Counted from the first letter of the stretch, positions 18,110 to 27,716 are shown. The stretch: 55,442 bases of DNA from Massilia timonae CCUG 45783 (GCF_000315425.1 NZ_JH992923.1:1-55442), one strand, 5' to 3'. The notes: a model not told the origin generated them from the sequence alone. Numbers and translations: made by a program.

Positions 18110-18500
18110 GATGGTTCAGCTGATTTTACTAAGGAAACCACGATTATTGTCATCCGAGCAGGGAGTACCAAGCGCCAGGACTGTCGAAAAGGCAGTATCA
18201 ATTGACGAATTTCATGAAATCTTTGGAATGTTAATTATAAAATAAAAAAATTGACCTCTAACATATTGAGTAATTGATTGAATGTTTCTTATGAAAGTTT
18301 GACATTTGGCTGTACCATCCATCCAACAACTAAAAATAAATTAAATTAAAATTGTTGCAATAATAAAAGCTTGAATTTATTCTTGGCGGATTGTCCTAGG
18401 TGTATGACTCCCGAAGCTACTCTATCCGGAAGTTTTTGCATTATTAATCATCGCCTGTCTACCGGCGGGGAGTTTAAAGCCATCGGTTTGACTTACTAGC
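18110..18500. other. AT-rich intergenic region without a gene
   Basis: About 390 bases between the divergent YciI and MBOAT genes are much richer in A/T than anything else in the first 50 kb, with A runs and TTGACA at 18299-18304 but no convincing -10 at 17 bases. I see no ORF or RNA gene. It may be a silenced (H-NS-like) promoter region or the edge of an acquired segment. Confidence 0.6.
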
Positions 18501-20033
18501 ATGCTCTTCAACTCCTTCACCTTCTTTTTCCTTTTTTTGCCGATAACGCTATTCGGCTATTTTGCAATCGCCCGCATCAGCCATGTGAAGGCAGCCGTCT
18601 GGCTGGCCGCGGCGTCGCTGGTGTTCTACGGAGGGTGGAGTCTCGCCTACATTCCTTTGTTGCTGGGCTCGATACTATTCAACTATTGGGCGGGACAGCG
18701 AATCGGCGCCGCAGTGGGGGCGAGCCGCAAATGCTGGCTGACATTCGCTATCGCTGCGGATCTGGCGCTGCTCGCCTATTTCAAATACGCCGACTTCTTT
18801 ATATCCGGTGTTAACCTTGCTGCTTCGACGGAGTTTCCACAATTAAACATTGTGCTCCCGATCGGAATCTCATTTTACACATTCACGCAAATCGCCTACC
18901 TCGTTGATACCTATCAGGGCAAAGTACGTGAGGGGCGTTTTATCCATTATCTGCTGTTTATCACTTATTTCCCGCACCTGATCGCCGGCCCAGTCTTGCA
19001 CCATGCAGAGATGATGCCGCAGTTCGACCGACCGAGCAGTTACCGGTTTTCGCACCGTAACCTGGCGATCGGACTGAGTATTTTCATCATCGGGCTGGCC
19101 AAGAAAGTGCTGATTGCCGACAGCCTCGCGCCGCACGCGAGCTTCCTGTTCGACCAGTCCGACCAATTTTCCCTGCTGCTGGCATGGGGCGGGGTGCTGG
19201 CCTACGCGTTCCAGCTGTACTTCGACTTTTCCGGATACTCGGACATGGCGATCGGCATTTCGCTCATGTTCGGCATCCGCTTGCCCCTGAATTTCGACTC
19301 GCCCTACAAGGCCGTCAACATCATCGATTTCTGGCGCCGCTGGCACATGACCCTCTCGCGCTTTCTTCGCGATTATCTGTATATCCCGCTCGGAGGAAAC
19401 CGTAAGGGACCGGTGCGTCGCTATATCAACCTTGCCCTCACCATGGTTCTCGGCGGCTTGTGGCATGGCGCCGGGCTGAACTTCGTCGTGTGGGGAGCTT
19501 TGCACGGAATCTACCTGGTGCTCAATCACGGATGGCAGGCGCTGGCGCAAGCGATCCGTTTTCCACGCACATCGCGCGTCTGGCGGGTCGCGAGTATTGC
19601 ACTCACATTCATCTGCGTGTGTGTGGCCTGGGTGTTTTTCCGCGCCACCGATTTCAACAAGGCGGCGCTCATCCTGCAAGGGATGTCAGGACAGTACGGC
19701 GTCGGCCTGCCGGCCTCGATCGGCGCCGGACTTGGCGGGCTCACGCCATTACTCGAGCGTGCCGGCGTCGACTTCTACCTGGGCGGCGGTGCGCGCTTCC
19801 TCGGCACCTGGGGCTGGGTCGTGATCGCCGGAGCAATCGCCTTCCTGTGCCCCAACACGCAGCAGATCATGCGCCATTACGAGTCCCGTCCGACTGACGC
19901 CATCAAGGGTCGCCTGGCTGTCTGGATGACATGGCAGCCCTCCCGGCGCTGGGGTGTGTATCTCGGCGCGATCCTTCTCGGCAGCCTGCTGTCGCTTAGC
20001 CGGCCAACAGAATTCCTTTACTTCCAGTTCTAG
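18501..20033 (+). CDS. MBOAT family O-acyltransferase (AlgI-like)
   Basis: The 510-residue polytopic membrane protein starts MLFNSFTFFFLFLPITLFGY. It has the MBOAT core: FWRRWHMTLSRFLRDYLYIP, then LGGLWHGAGLNFVVWGALHG. The catalytic histidine is residue 322, the same number as I recall for His322 of P. aeruginosa AlgI. Such proteins pass acetyl groups from the cytoplasm to a periplasmic transferase that modifies a polysaccharide. The next gene starts 8 bases on and is the likely partner. No clear Shine-Dalgarno is visible. Confidence 0.93.
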   Translation: MLFNSFTFFFLFLPITLFGYFAIARISHVKAAVWLAAASLVFYGGWSLAYIPLLLGSILFNYWAGQRIGAAVGASRKCWLTFAIAADLALLAYFKYADFFISGVNLAASTEFPQLNIVLPIGISFYTFTQIAYLVDTYQGKVREGRFIHYLLFITYFPHLIAGPVLHHAEMMPQFDRPSSYRFSHRNLAIGLSIFIIGLAKKVLIADSLAPHASFLFDQSDQFSLLLAWGGVLAYAFQLYFDFSGYSDMAIGISLMFGIRLPLNFDSPYKAVNIIDFWRRWHMTLSRFLRDYLYIPLGGNRKGPVRRYINLALTMVLGGLWHGAGLNFVVWGALHGIYLVLNHGWQALAQAIRFPRTSRVWRVASIALTFICVCVAWVFFRATDFNKAALILQGMSGQYGVGLPASIGAGLGGLTPLLERAGVDFYLGGGARFLGTWGWVVIAGAIAFLCPNTQQIMRHYESRPTDAIKGRLAVWMTWQPSRRWGVYLGAILLGSLLSLSRPTEFLYFQF

Positions 20034-20041
20034 GTGCATCC

Positions 20042-21334
20042 ATGAATAGAGCACAGGATTTTGTCGTGGATGCGTCTGCGGGCAGCGCGGCTCTCCATCA
20101 TGTTGCGGACGATGGCGGGCACCTCTTTGTACGCTTCATGGCATGCGGCGCCGGCGTGGTCGCCGCCGGGATAGCGCTCGTGCTGGCGTGTACCGTGCTG
20201 GTCGACCCGTATCGCCTATTCGGACTAGCCGAGATCGACGGCATCAATCGCATCAAGCCGCAGCCGGAACGTTACCGGGAAGAGATCAAGCTGGCGCACG
20301 CTCGTGCGGTCCAGCCGAATATGCTGTTCTTCGGTAATTCGCGTACTGAAATCGGGTTCGATCCCGACAGTCCGATACTCCGGGAGCGAGGACTTTCCGC
20401 GTACAACATGGGATTGGCGGGTACCCGGCTGGCGGCTTCGCAGCGAATGCTCGACGATGCGCGCGACTCGATGCCGGCGCCGGCCATGGCGATCGTCGGC
20501 GTCGAGTTCCTCGACTTTCTCGTCGATGCATCGGCCTTGCCACTACCCGCGCCGGCGGCGGAACACGGTTTCCAGAGCATGCCGTGGCAATGGCGCTTCG
20601 ATACCGTGTTTTCGCTGAACGCCCTGGCCGACTCGTTCGCGACCCTGCGCATTCAGGACGTTCCCGAGGCCCAGGTCATGTCGCATCGCGGCCATAACCC
20701 GCTGCGCGAATACCATGGGTTTGCACGCAAGGAGGGATATTTCTCGATCTTCCAGCAGCGCGCACAGGAAAATGCCAAGAATCTGGCGGCCCGGCCGCGC
20801 GATCTGTTTTTGCCCGGCGCGGCCGACTCGGACAGCACCGAGCGCCTGCGCGCGATGCTCGACAGGATGGCGCGCGAAAGTACCGAAGTGCATGTGGTCA
20901 TCTATCCCTACCATGCCCAACTGATGGCGATGTTTGAGGCAGCAGGCCTGCAGGGCGCGCTGGAAGAGTGGAAACGGCTGCTCGTGCGCGAAACCGACAT
21001 GGCGCGTGCACGCCACGACGGCACGCGCATCACAGTCTGGGATTTCAGCGGCTATGGCCCGATCCAGTGCGAGCGCATTCCTTCAGCGGGGGACCGGCGC
21101 AGCACCACCCAATGGTATTGGGAGGGCGGGCACTTCAAATCGACGCTTGGCGAACTGATGCTGCGGCGAATGCTTGGGGGGGGCACGGATGCCGGTTTTC
21201 TCCTGACGGCCACGACCCTGGAGCAGAACGCGCAGCGCGTCGCTGCCGAGCGCGCGCAGTGCGCCGGCATGTATCCGGAAGTATTCGCCAGCGCGCAGAA
21301 CCTGGTCATCAGGGCGCGCAAGCAACTGCGCTGA
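20042..21334 (+). CDS. Membrane-anchored SGNH/AlgX-like protein, partner of the MBOAT protein
   Basis: The 430-residue protein has one membrane segment (about 38-58, GVVAAGIALVLACTVLVDPY) and then a periplasmic domain. GNSRTEIGFDP near residues 98-108 resembles block I of SGNH hydrolases, and YWEGGHFK (His364) resembles the terminal catalytic block. The canonical Asp-X-X-His arrangement is not exact, so activity is inferred. A fixed AlgI-like/SGNH pair normally O-acetylates an exported polysaccharide. No polysaccharide synthase is encoded nearby, so the target may be made elsewhere. Confidence 0.65.
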   Translation: MNRAQDFVVDASAGSAALHHVADDGGHLFVRFMACGAGVVAAGIALVLACTVLVDPYRLFGLAEIDGINRIKPQPERYREEIKLAHARAVQPNMLFFGNSRTEIGFDPDSPILRERGLSAYNMGLAGTRLAASQRMLDDARDSMPAPAMAIVGVEFLDFLVDASALPLPAPAAEHGFQSMPWQWRFDTVFSLNALADSFATLRIQDVPEAQVMSHRGHNPLREYHGFARKEGYFSIFQQRAQENAKNLAARPRDLFLPGAADSDSTERLRAMLDRMARESTEVHVVIYPYHAQLMAMFEAAGLQGALEEWKRLLVRETDMARARHDGTRITVWDFSGYGPIQCERIPSAGDRRSTTQWYWEGGHFKSTLGELMLRRMLGGGTDAGFLLTATTLEQNAQRVAAERAQCAGMYPEVFASAQNLVIRARKQLR

Positions 21335-21351
21335 CTTTCTGCATATCGGTA

Positions 21352-21738
21352 TCAAGGCAGCATGCCGTTGGTATTGGCTGCCTCGGAGGGGATGATCTGC
21401 AGCACATCCCAATGCTCGACGATTTTTCCTTCAGGCGTCAGCCGGAAGATGTCGATGGCGGCGTAGTCATGGTCGCCCGGCCAGTGCTGGTGGCAGTGCA
21501 GCACGACCAGGTCGCCCTCGGCGATTACGCGCCGGACGTCCACGCGCTTGCCGGGCCATTCGCGCGCCATGTGCTCGAAATAGGCGATGAAGCCGTCTGT
21601 TCCGTCCGGCACGTGGGGATTGTGCTGGATGTAGACGTCGCCGGCATAGCGCTCGATCGCCTCACGCGGCCGGCAGTCGTTGAACATCAGTTTGTAGAAG
21701 GCAACGAGGTTGGCCTTGTTTTGTTCGATAGTCGACAT
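21352..21738 (-). CDS. SnoaL-like / NTF2-superfamily protein
   Basis: The 128-residue protein MSTIEQNKANLVAFYKLMFN has the cone-shaped alpha+beta fold of NTF2-like proteins: YAGDVYIQHNPHVPDGTDGF and VVLHCHQHWPGDHDYAAIDI, ending GKIVEHWDVLQ, the typical SnoaL-like strands. Members are isomerases, cyclases or small-ligand binders; no pathway neighbours point to a substrate. GTGGAGAT precedes the start. It lies after the PhoH terminator, so it has its own transcript. Confidence 0.82.
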   Translation of the reverse strand: MSTIEQNKANLVAFYKLMFNDCRPREAIERYAGDVYIQHNPHVPDGTDGFIAYFEHMAREWPGKRVDVRRVIAEGDLVVLHCHQHWPGDHDYAAIDIFRLTPEGKIVEHWDVLQIIPSEAANTNGMLP

Positions 21739-21767
21739 ATGATCTCCACTCGATGGCTTCCCCCCCC

Positions 21768-21796
21768 AAAAAAACGCCCGCCGGTGAGGGCGGGCG
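21768..21796 (-). terminator. Intrinsic terminator of phoH
   Basis: On the minus strand CGCCCGCC and GGCGGGCG pair around CTCACC, followed by seven T. It begins 25 bases after the phoH stop. Confidence 0.88.
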
Positions 21797-21820
21797 TCGA
21801 TGGTCAGGCGACCGTCTGGC

Positions 21821-23653
21821 TCACAGCACGTCGCTGGCGTGGTCGGCCAGGCGCGAGCGTTCGCCGCGCGCCAGGGTCACGTGGCCGCCGTGGCTCCAGC
21901 CCTTGAAGCGGTCGACCACATAGGTCAGGCCGCTCGAACCTTCGGTGAGGTAAGGCGTGTCGATCTGCGCGATATTACCCAGGCACAGGATCTTGGTGCC
22001 GGGACCGGCGCGCGTGACCAGGGTCTTCATCTGCTTCGGCGTCAGGTTTTGCGCCTCGTCGATGATCAGGAACTTGTTCACGAAGGTGCGGCCGCGCATG
22101 AAGTTGAGCGACTTGATCTTGATGCGCGAGCGGATCAGGTCTTGCGTGGCGGCGCGGCCCCAGTCGCCGGCATCGCCGTCCGACTTCATCAGCACTTCGA
22201 GGTTGTCGTCGAAGGCGCCCATCCATGGCGACATCTTCTCTTCCTCGGTGCCCGGCAGGAAGCCGATGTCCTCGCCCACCGGCACCGTCACGCGGGTGAC
22301 GATGATCTCGTTGTAGAGCTTGGTCTCGAGCACTTGCGCCAGGCCGGCAGCGAGGGCCAGCAGGGTTTTACCGGTGCCGGCCTGGCCCAGCAGGGTGACG
22401 AAGTCGACCTCGGGATTCATGAGCAGGTTGAGGGCGAAGTTCTGTTCGCGGTTGCGCGCCGTGATGCCCCAGACGTTGTTCTTGTTGTGGCTATAGTCGC
22501 GCAGGGTCTGCAGCACGGCGGTCTTGCCGTTGATCGACTTGACCTGCGCGTACAGCGGCGACTGGCCATCCTTCGGCTCGAGGAACAGGAACTGGTTCAC
22601 CAGCAGGGTCGGGATCAGGGGGCCGGTGACGCGGTAGTAGGTCGCCGAGCTGCCGTTCTTGTTTTCCTGCCAGGATTCGACGTCCTTGCCGTGCTTGTCC
22701 CAGAAGTCGTCCGGCAGCTGGACGATGCCCGAGTACAGCAGGTCGGTGTCTTCCAGCACGTGGTCGTTGAAGTAATCCTCGGCCGGCAGGCCGATGGCGC
22801 GCGCCTTGATGCGCATATTGATGTCTTTCGACACCAGCACGATGGCGCGGCCCGCCATCTGCTGCTCGAGCGCGCGCACGACGCCCAGGATCTGGTTGTC
22901 GGCCTTGCCTGACGGCAGACCCTCGGGCAGGGCGGCGCTGTTCAGGCGGGTCTGGAACAACAGGCGGCCCTTGGCATCCTTGTTGCCCAGCTTGGACAGC
23001 GGAATGCCCGACTCGATGGCGTCGTCGTCGACGTTGGCGATCAGGGCGTCGAGCGTGCGCGAGACCTGGCGCGCATTGCGCGCGACTTCGGACATGCCCT
23101 TCTTGTGGTTGTCCAGCTCCTCGAGCGTCATCATCGGCAGGTAGACGTCGTGCTCTTCGAAGCGGAACAGCGAGGTCGGATCGTGCATCAGCACATTGGT
23201 GTCGAGCACGAACACCTTGGTGGCGCCGGAGCGGTCGGCCTTGCGGCTGGTGGACGACTTGATGGTGACCTCGACCGGCTTGTGCTTGGCCGGATGCGGT
23301 TGATCGGCGTCGGTCTCGCGCAGCCTGGCTTGTGCAGGGGCGGCTTCAGGCCAGTTCTGCTTGCCTTGCCTGGTGGTCTTGCGGGCCGGTTGCCCGGCCT
23401 GTTCGGCGACGGATGGAACGGCTGCGACGGGTTTGGCAGCCGCGGGCGCTTGCGCCGCGGCCAGGGTGTCTTGCGCCTTGCGGCGTGCGCGCGATTTCGG
23501 CGTCGGCACGGCCTGGCCGCTGATCAGGTCTTCGACGTCGTCGTTGGCCTGGGCCGAGACGGGACGTACCGGCGATTTGCCGGGTTCGGCCTTCGGGTAA
23601 TCTTTTGCCAGCAGCATGGTCGCTGGCTGGGTAGGCATCTTTGGCAGTGGCAT
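21821..23653 (-). CDS. PIN-PhoH family ATPase/ribonuclease
   Basis: The 610-residue protein fuses a PIN nuclease domain (starting FVLDTNVLMHDPTSLFRF near residue 148, with later acidic residues) to a C-terminal PhoH P-loop ATPase (Walker A GQAGTGKTLLALAAGL; Walker B FLIIDEAQNLTPKQM). This is the PhoH2-type architecture, reported to unwind and cleave RNA. The first ~130 residues are Ala/Pro/Lys-rich and probably disordered, longer than in most homologues. Encoded after bcp on the same strand but 263 bases away; that gap shows no gene. Confidence 0.92.
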   Translation of the reverse strand: MPLPKMPTQPATMLLAKDYPKAEPGKSPVRPVSAQANDDVEDLISGQAVPTPKSRARRKAQDTLAAAQAPAAAKPVAAVPSVAEQAGQPARKTTRQGKQNWPEAAPAQARLRETDADQPHPAKHKPVEVTIKSSTSRKADRSGATKVFVLDTNVLMHDPTSLFRFEEHDVYLPMMTLEELDNHKKGMSEVARNARQVSRTLDALIANVDDDAIESGIPLSKLGNKDAKGRLLFQTRLNSAALPEGLPSGKADNQILGVVRALEQQMAGRAIVLVSKDINMRIKARAIGLPAEDYFNDHVLEDTDLLYSGIVQLPDDFWDKHGKDVESWQENKNGSSATYYRVTGPLIPTLLVNQFLFLEPKDGQSPLYAQVKSINGKTAVLQTLRDYSHNKNNVWGITARNREQNFALNLLMNPEVDFVTLLGQAGTGKTLLALAAGLAQVLETKLYNEIIVTRVTVPVGEDIGFLPGTEEEKMSPWMGAFDDNLEVLMKSDGDAGDWGRAATQDLIRSRIKIKSLNFMRGRTFVNKFLIIDEAQNLTPKQMKTLVTRAGPGTKILCLGNIAQIDTPYLTEGSSGLTYVVDRFKGWSHGGHVTLARGERSRLADHASDVL

Positions 23654-23916
23654 CAGGTTCTCAATCTAAAAAAAGTCTGGATGGCCGTGCGCGCGCGGGC
23701 CACGTGGCGCGCTGCCGCACGGAGTCGATGCTACTAACGGGAATGGCGGATGAGCCGCCGGGGTGATTGCGAGGAAAAATGTCTGCAGTACGGCCGAGCC
23801 CGGAAATGCTCCGGCCCGGCGGGAAACCAGATTGGAAGAATGTGGATGAATTACGGGTTGACTCAAAATAAGGGGTAGCGATCCAGCAGGTTGAACAAAC
23901 TGGAGCCATCCGTAAT

Positions 23917-24381
23917 TCAGGGCTGGCTCTTCAAAAATTCCAGCACTTCGGTGACGTGATCATTGACTTTCACGCCACGCCATTCTTTCACCAATCGGCC
24001 TTGAGCGTCAATGACAAACGTACTGCGCTCGACCCCACGCACTTGTTTGCCATACATATTCTTCATCTTCATGACATTGAATTGCGTGCAGACGGTTTCG
24101 TCCGGATCGGAGATCAGTTCGAAGGGCAGGCCCAGCTTGGCCTTGAAGTTCTCGTGCGAGCGCAGCGAATCGCGGCTCAGGCCAACGATCTCGGCGCCCA
24201 GCGCCTGGAACTCGGGCCAGGCTTCGCGAAAGGCGATGCTCTCGGTGGTGCAGCCCGGCGTATTGTCCTTGGGGTAGAAGTACAGCACGGTGTACCTGGC
24301 GGGACGGCCAGCCAGCTCGAAAGTCTGGCCACCGGTCATCGGGGCGGAAAATGGGGCGATGGTTGCTTGGCTCTCGGCCAC
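23917..24381 (-). CDS. bcp: Peroxiredoxin of the Bcp/PrxQ group
   Basis: The 154-residue thiol peroxidase starts at GTG 24381 after GGAGAAG. The peroxidatic Cys44 sits in YFYPKDNTPGCTTES. The usual PrxQ resolving cysteine five residues later is absent (Ile49 instead); the only other Cys is Cys98 (DETVCTQF). It is therefore a 1-Cys enzyme or uses Cys98. It reduces hydroperoxides with thioredoxin-like partners in the cytoplasm. Confidence 0.93.
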   Translation of the reverse strand: MAESQATIAPFSAPMTGGQTFELAGRPARYTVLYFYPKDNTPGCTTESIAFREAWPEFQALGAEIVGLSRDSLRSHENFKAKLGLPFELISDPDETVCTQFNVMKMKNMYGKQVRGVERSTFVIDAQGRLVKEWRGVKVNDHVTEVLEFLKSQP

Positions 24382-24569
24382 GGGCTTCTCCTGGGCAGTG
24401 ACAGCGCGCTGCGCTGCAAATATTAACCTCCCGGCGCATGGTGGCGGGGAGCGGCACTGGCATGATAATCCGGCGGTGCCACCTGCCGCTAGTGCTCCGG
24501 CTGGCCAGAATCACACTATTTACCCCGATTTGGAAATGTTTCTGGAGATTTAAGATCCGGCTAACGAAA

Positions 24570-24944
24570 TCAGGCGCCGATAATCAGGGCCAGCGTTACC
24601 TTGCGTCCTTCACCCATCAGCACGTTATAGGTGCGGCAGGCGGCCTGGCTGTCCATGCTTTCGACGCCGACGTGCATGGCCGACAGGCTGGCTACCAGGC
24701 GCGGGTGCACGAAGCGCTGGCGCTCGCCGGTGCCGAGGATGACGACGTCGGGCGCGTCCTTCGCGATCTCTTCGAAGTGGGCGGCGGTCAGGTCGTCGAA
24801 GCGGGTCACGTTCCACGGCCGCGGCGGGATCTCCGGGAGCACCGTCAGGCTGTAATTGAAGCGTTCGGCATTGATTTCCACGCCCGAGGCGTCATAGCCG
24901 GTCACGGTCTGGTATTGTTGGGTGTTGTCGGAATGAAGCTTCAT
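24570..24944 (-). CDS. Mth938-like domain protein (DUF498/DUF598)
   Basis: The 124-residue protein starts at 24944 (MKLHSDNTQQYQTVTGYDAS), divergent from alaA. It shows DVVILGTGERQRFVHP and AACRTYNVLMGEGRKVTLAL, the conserved blocks of the Mth938 family, a small alpha/beta fold of uncertain role related to mitochondrial NDUFAF3. Adjacency to alaA-hom is common in Betaproteobacteria. A longer in-frame ORF from 24998 runs antisense into the alaA leader and is not needed. Confidence 0.85.
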   Translation of the reverse strand: MKLHSDNTQQYQTVTGYDASGVEINAERFNYSLTVLPEIPPRPWNVTRFDDLTAAHFEEIAKDAPDVVILGTGERQRFVHPRLVASLSAMHVGVESMDSQAACRTYNVLMGEGRKVTLALIIGA

Positions 24945-25075
24945 GGCGTTGGCTGAATCCGGTGGGCTGGCAAAGGCCCATTGTAACCGGATCGGCAAGG
25001 TTGCCTAAACGGGGCGCTTTCGGCAGAATGGTATTTTTCGCACTGCAACAGAGCACGCTCACATCTGAGGAAATT

Positions 25076-26299
25076 TTGAGACCGATCGCCAAATCCAACA
25101 AGCTCGACGACGTCTGCTACGAAATCCGTGGTCCGGCCCTGGACAAGGCGCGCCAGATGGAAGAAGACGGCCAGAAGATCATCAAGCTCAACATCGGCAA
25201 CCTCGCCGTGTTCGGCTTCGACGCGCCTGACGAGATCGTCAGCGACATGATCCGCAATATGCATGGCGCGGCCGGCTATACCGATTCCAAAGGCATGTTC
25301 GCGCCGCGCAAGGCGGTCATGCATTACACGCAAGAGAAGAACATCGCCGGCGTGGGCATGGACGACATCTACCTGGGCAATGGCGCCTCGGAACTCATCG
25401 TGATGTCGATGCAGGGGCTCTTGAACAACGGCGACGAAGTGCTGGTGCCGGCGCCCGATTACCCGCTGTGGACCGCGGCCGTGAGCCTGGCCGGCGGCGC
25501 GCCGGTGCACTATGTGTGCGACGAGCAGTCCGGCTGGCTGCCCGACATCGAGGACATGCGGCGCAAGATCACGCCGAACACGCGCGCGATCGTCGTCATC
25601 AATCCGAACAACCCGACCGGCGCGCTGTATCCACGCGAAGTGCTGCTCGACATCATCGAGCTGGCGCGCCAGCACCAGTTGATCGTCTACGCCGACGAGA
25701 TCTACGACAAGACCCTGTACGACGGCGCCCAACACGTCTCGATCGCCTCGCTGGCCGACGACGTGCTGTTCGTGACCCTGAATGGCCTGTCGAAGAACTA
25801 CCGTTCCTGCGGCTACCGCGCCGGCTGGATGGTGGTCTCGGGCGAGAAACGCCACGCGAAAGGCTATATCGACGGCCTGAACATGCTGGCCTCGATGCGC
25901 CTGTGCGCCAATGCGCCGGGGCAGTTCGCCATCCAGACCGCCCTTGGCGGCCACCAGAGCATCAACGACCTGGTGGGGCCGGGCGGACGCCTCTTGAGGC
26001 AGCGCGACCTCGCGCATAAATTGCTTACCGATATACCGGGCGTGTCCTGCGTCAAGCCAAAAGCCGCGCTCTACATGTTCCCGCGCCTCGATCCGAAGAT
26101 GTATCCGATCACGGACGACCAGCAGTTCATCTGCGAACTGCTGTCCGAGGAAAAAGTGCTGCTGGTGCAAGGCACCGGCTTCAACTGGATCGCCCCGGAC
26201 CATTTCCGGCTGGTGTTCCTGCCCAATTCCGACGACCTGACCGACGCTTGCGGACGCATCGCGCGCTTCCTCGACGGTTACCGACGACGCCACGCCTGA
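25076..26299 (+). CDS. alaA: Alanine-synthesising pyridoxal-phosphate aminotransferase (AlaA-like)
   Basis: The 407-residue class I/II aminotransferase makes alanine from pyruvate and glutamate. It has LNIGNLAVFGFDAPDE, NPNNPTGALYPREVL, YADEIYDKTLYDG and the lysine region LNGLSKNYRSCGYRAGWM. Start TTG 25076 is preferred: TGAGGA lies just upstream, and homologues begin MRPIAKSNKLDDV. ATG 25028 is the alternative and would add 16 residues. It is followed by hom after 39 bases, a typical pairing. Confidence 0.88.
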   Translation: MRPIAKSNKLDDVCYEIRGPALDKARQMEEDGQKIIKLNIGNLAVFGFDAPDEIVSDMIRNMHGAAGYTDSKGMFAPRKAVMHYTQEKNIAGVGMDDIYLGNGASELIVMSMQGLLNNGDEVLVPAPDYPLWTAAVSLAGGAPVHYVCDEQSGWLPDIEDMRRKITPNTRAIVVINPNNPTGALYPREVLLDIIELARQHQLIVYADEIYDKTLYDGAQHVSIASLADDVLFVTLNGLSKNYRSCGYRAGWMVVSGEKRHAKGYIDGLNMLASMRLCANAPGQFAIQTALGGHQSINDLVGPGGRLLRQRDLAHKLLTDIPGVSCVKPKAALYMFPRLDPKMYPITDDQQFICELLSEEKVLLVQGTGFNWIAPDHFRLVFLPNSDDLTDACGRIARFLDGYRRRHA

Positions 26300-26338
26300 A
26301 CCGGACGGGCGTCCTGACCATCAAGAGATACAGATTTT

Positions 26339-27658
26339 ATGAAACCGATTCAAGTTGGCCTCCTGGGCATCGGCACCGTGGGTGCCGGTACCTTCAACGT
26401 CCTTCAACGCAACCAGGAAGACATCCGCCGCCGCGCCGGACGCGGCATCGAGATTGCAATGATTGCGGCGCGCAATATTGAACGCGCGCGCGAAGTGACC
26501 GGCGGTGCGGTCGAGATCGTGAGCGACCCGTTTGCGGTGGTCAACCATCCGGACATCGACATCGTCGTCGAATTGATCGGCGGCTACGAACTGCCTCGCG
26601 AGCTGGTGCTGAAGGCGATCGCCAACGGCAAGCACGTCGTGACCGCCAACAAGGCGCTGCTGGCGCTGCACGGCAACGAGATCTTCGCCGCCGCCCAGGA
26701 AAAGGGCGTGATGGTGGCCTTCGAGGCGGCCGTGGCCGGCGGCGTGCCGATCATCAAGGCCCTGCGCGAAGGCCTGACCGCGAACCGCATCGAATCGGTG
26801 GCCGGCATCATCAACGGCACCACCAATTTCATCCTGACCGAGATGCGCGAGAAGGGTCTGGATTTTGCGACCGTGCTCAAGCAGGCGCAGGAGCTGGGCT
26901 ATGCCGAGGCCGATCCGACCTTCGACATCGAGGGCGTCGATGCGGCCCATAAACTGACCATCATGTCGGCGATCGCCTTCGGCATTCCGGTGCAGTTCGA
27001 CAAGGCCTATGTGGAAGGCATCAGCCAGCTGCAGGCGGCCGACATCCGCTACGCCGAACAGCTCGGCTACCGCATCAAGCTGCTGGGCATCACGCGCCGC
27101 ACCCATACCGAGTCGGGCGAGGGCGTCGAGCTGCGCGTGCACCCGACCCTGATCCCGGCCGCGCGCCTGATCGCCAATGTCGAAGGCGCGATGAACGCGG
27201 TGCTGGTGCAGGCCGACGCGGTCGGCGCCACGCTGTACTACGGCAAGGGCGCCGGATCGGAGCCGACCGCATCGGCCGTGATCGCCGACCTGGTCGACGT
27301 GACCCGCCTCCTGACCGCCGACCCGTACAGCCGCGTGCCGCACCTGGCGTTCCAGCCGAACCAGATGACCGACGTCGCGATCATGCCGATGTCCGAGATC
27401 ACCAGCAGCTATTACCTGCGCGTGCACGTGCAGGACAAGCTGGGCGTGATGGCCGACCTGACCCGCATCCTGGCCGACGCCGGCATCTCGATCGACGCCG
27501 TGCTGCAGAAGGAGCCGGGCGACCAGCTTGATATCGACATCATCATGCTGACGCACCAGACGCGCGAAAAGAACATCGACGCGGCGATCGCCAAGATCGA
27601 AGGATTACCGGCGGTGATCGGCAAGGTGACGCGGATTCGCCTGGAAACGCTGGGCTGA
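26339..27658 (+). CDS. hom: Homoserine dehydrogenase
   Basis: The 439-residue enzyme reduces aspartate semialdehyde to homoserine, precursor of Thr and Met. The Rossmann motif VGLLGIGTVGAGTF opens the protein; NGTTNFILTEM and YAEADPTFDIEGVDAAHK are the catalytic-domain blocks; an ACT domain (about 350-435, YYLRVHVQDKLGVMADLTRI) allows feedback control by threonine. thrC usually follows hom in Betaproteobacteria; here a strong terminator follows instead. Confidence 0.97.
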   Translation: MKPIQVGLLGIGTVGAGTFNVLQRNQEDIRRRAGRGIEIAMIAARNIERAREVTGGAVEIVSDPFAVVNHPDIDIVVELIGGYELPRELVLKAIANGKHVVTANKALLALHGNEIFAAAQEKGVMVAFEAAVAGGVPIIKALREGLTANRIESVAGIINGTTNFILTEMREKGLDFATVLKQAQELGYAEADPTFDIEGVDAAHKLTIMSAIAFGIPVQFDKAYVEGISQLQAADIRYAEQLGYRIKLLGITRRTHTESGEGVELRVHPTLIPAARLIANVEGAMNAVLVQADAVGATLYYGKGAGSEPTASAVIADLVDVTRLLTADPYSRVPHLAFQPNQMTDVAIMPMSEITSSYYLRVHVQDKLGVMADLTRILADAGISIDAVLQKEPGDQLDIDIIMLTHQTREKNIDAAIAKIEGLPAVIGKVTRIRLETLG

Positions 27659-27681
27659 CCTGACCGGCCATGCCACTGGAG

Positions 27682-27716
27682 CCGCCGTTGCCCGTGCTGG
27701 GCAACGGCGGTTTTTT
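27682..27716 (+). terminator. Strong intrinsic terminator after hom
   Basis: A 12-bp perfect stem (CCGCCGTTGCCC/GGGCAACGGCGG) with loop GTGCT is followed by six T. It shows that the transcript ends with hom. Confidence 0.93.

Noticed and set aside
18299..18330. TTGACA as a -35 for the MBOAT gene.
   Set aside because: No acceptable -10 at 16-18 bases.
24944..24998. Upstream extension of the Mth938-like protein to 24998.
   Set aside because: It would run antisense into the alaA leader and homologues start at MKLHSD.
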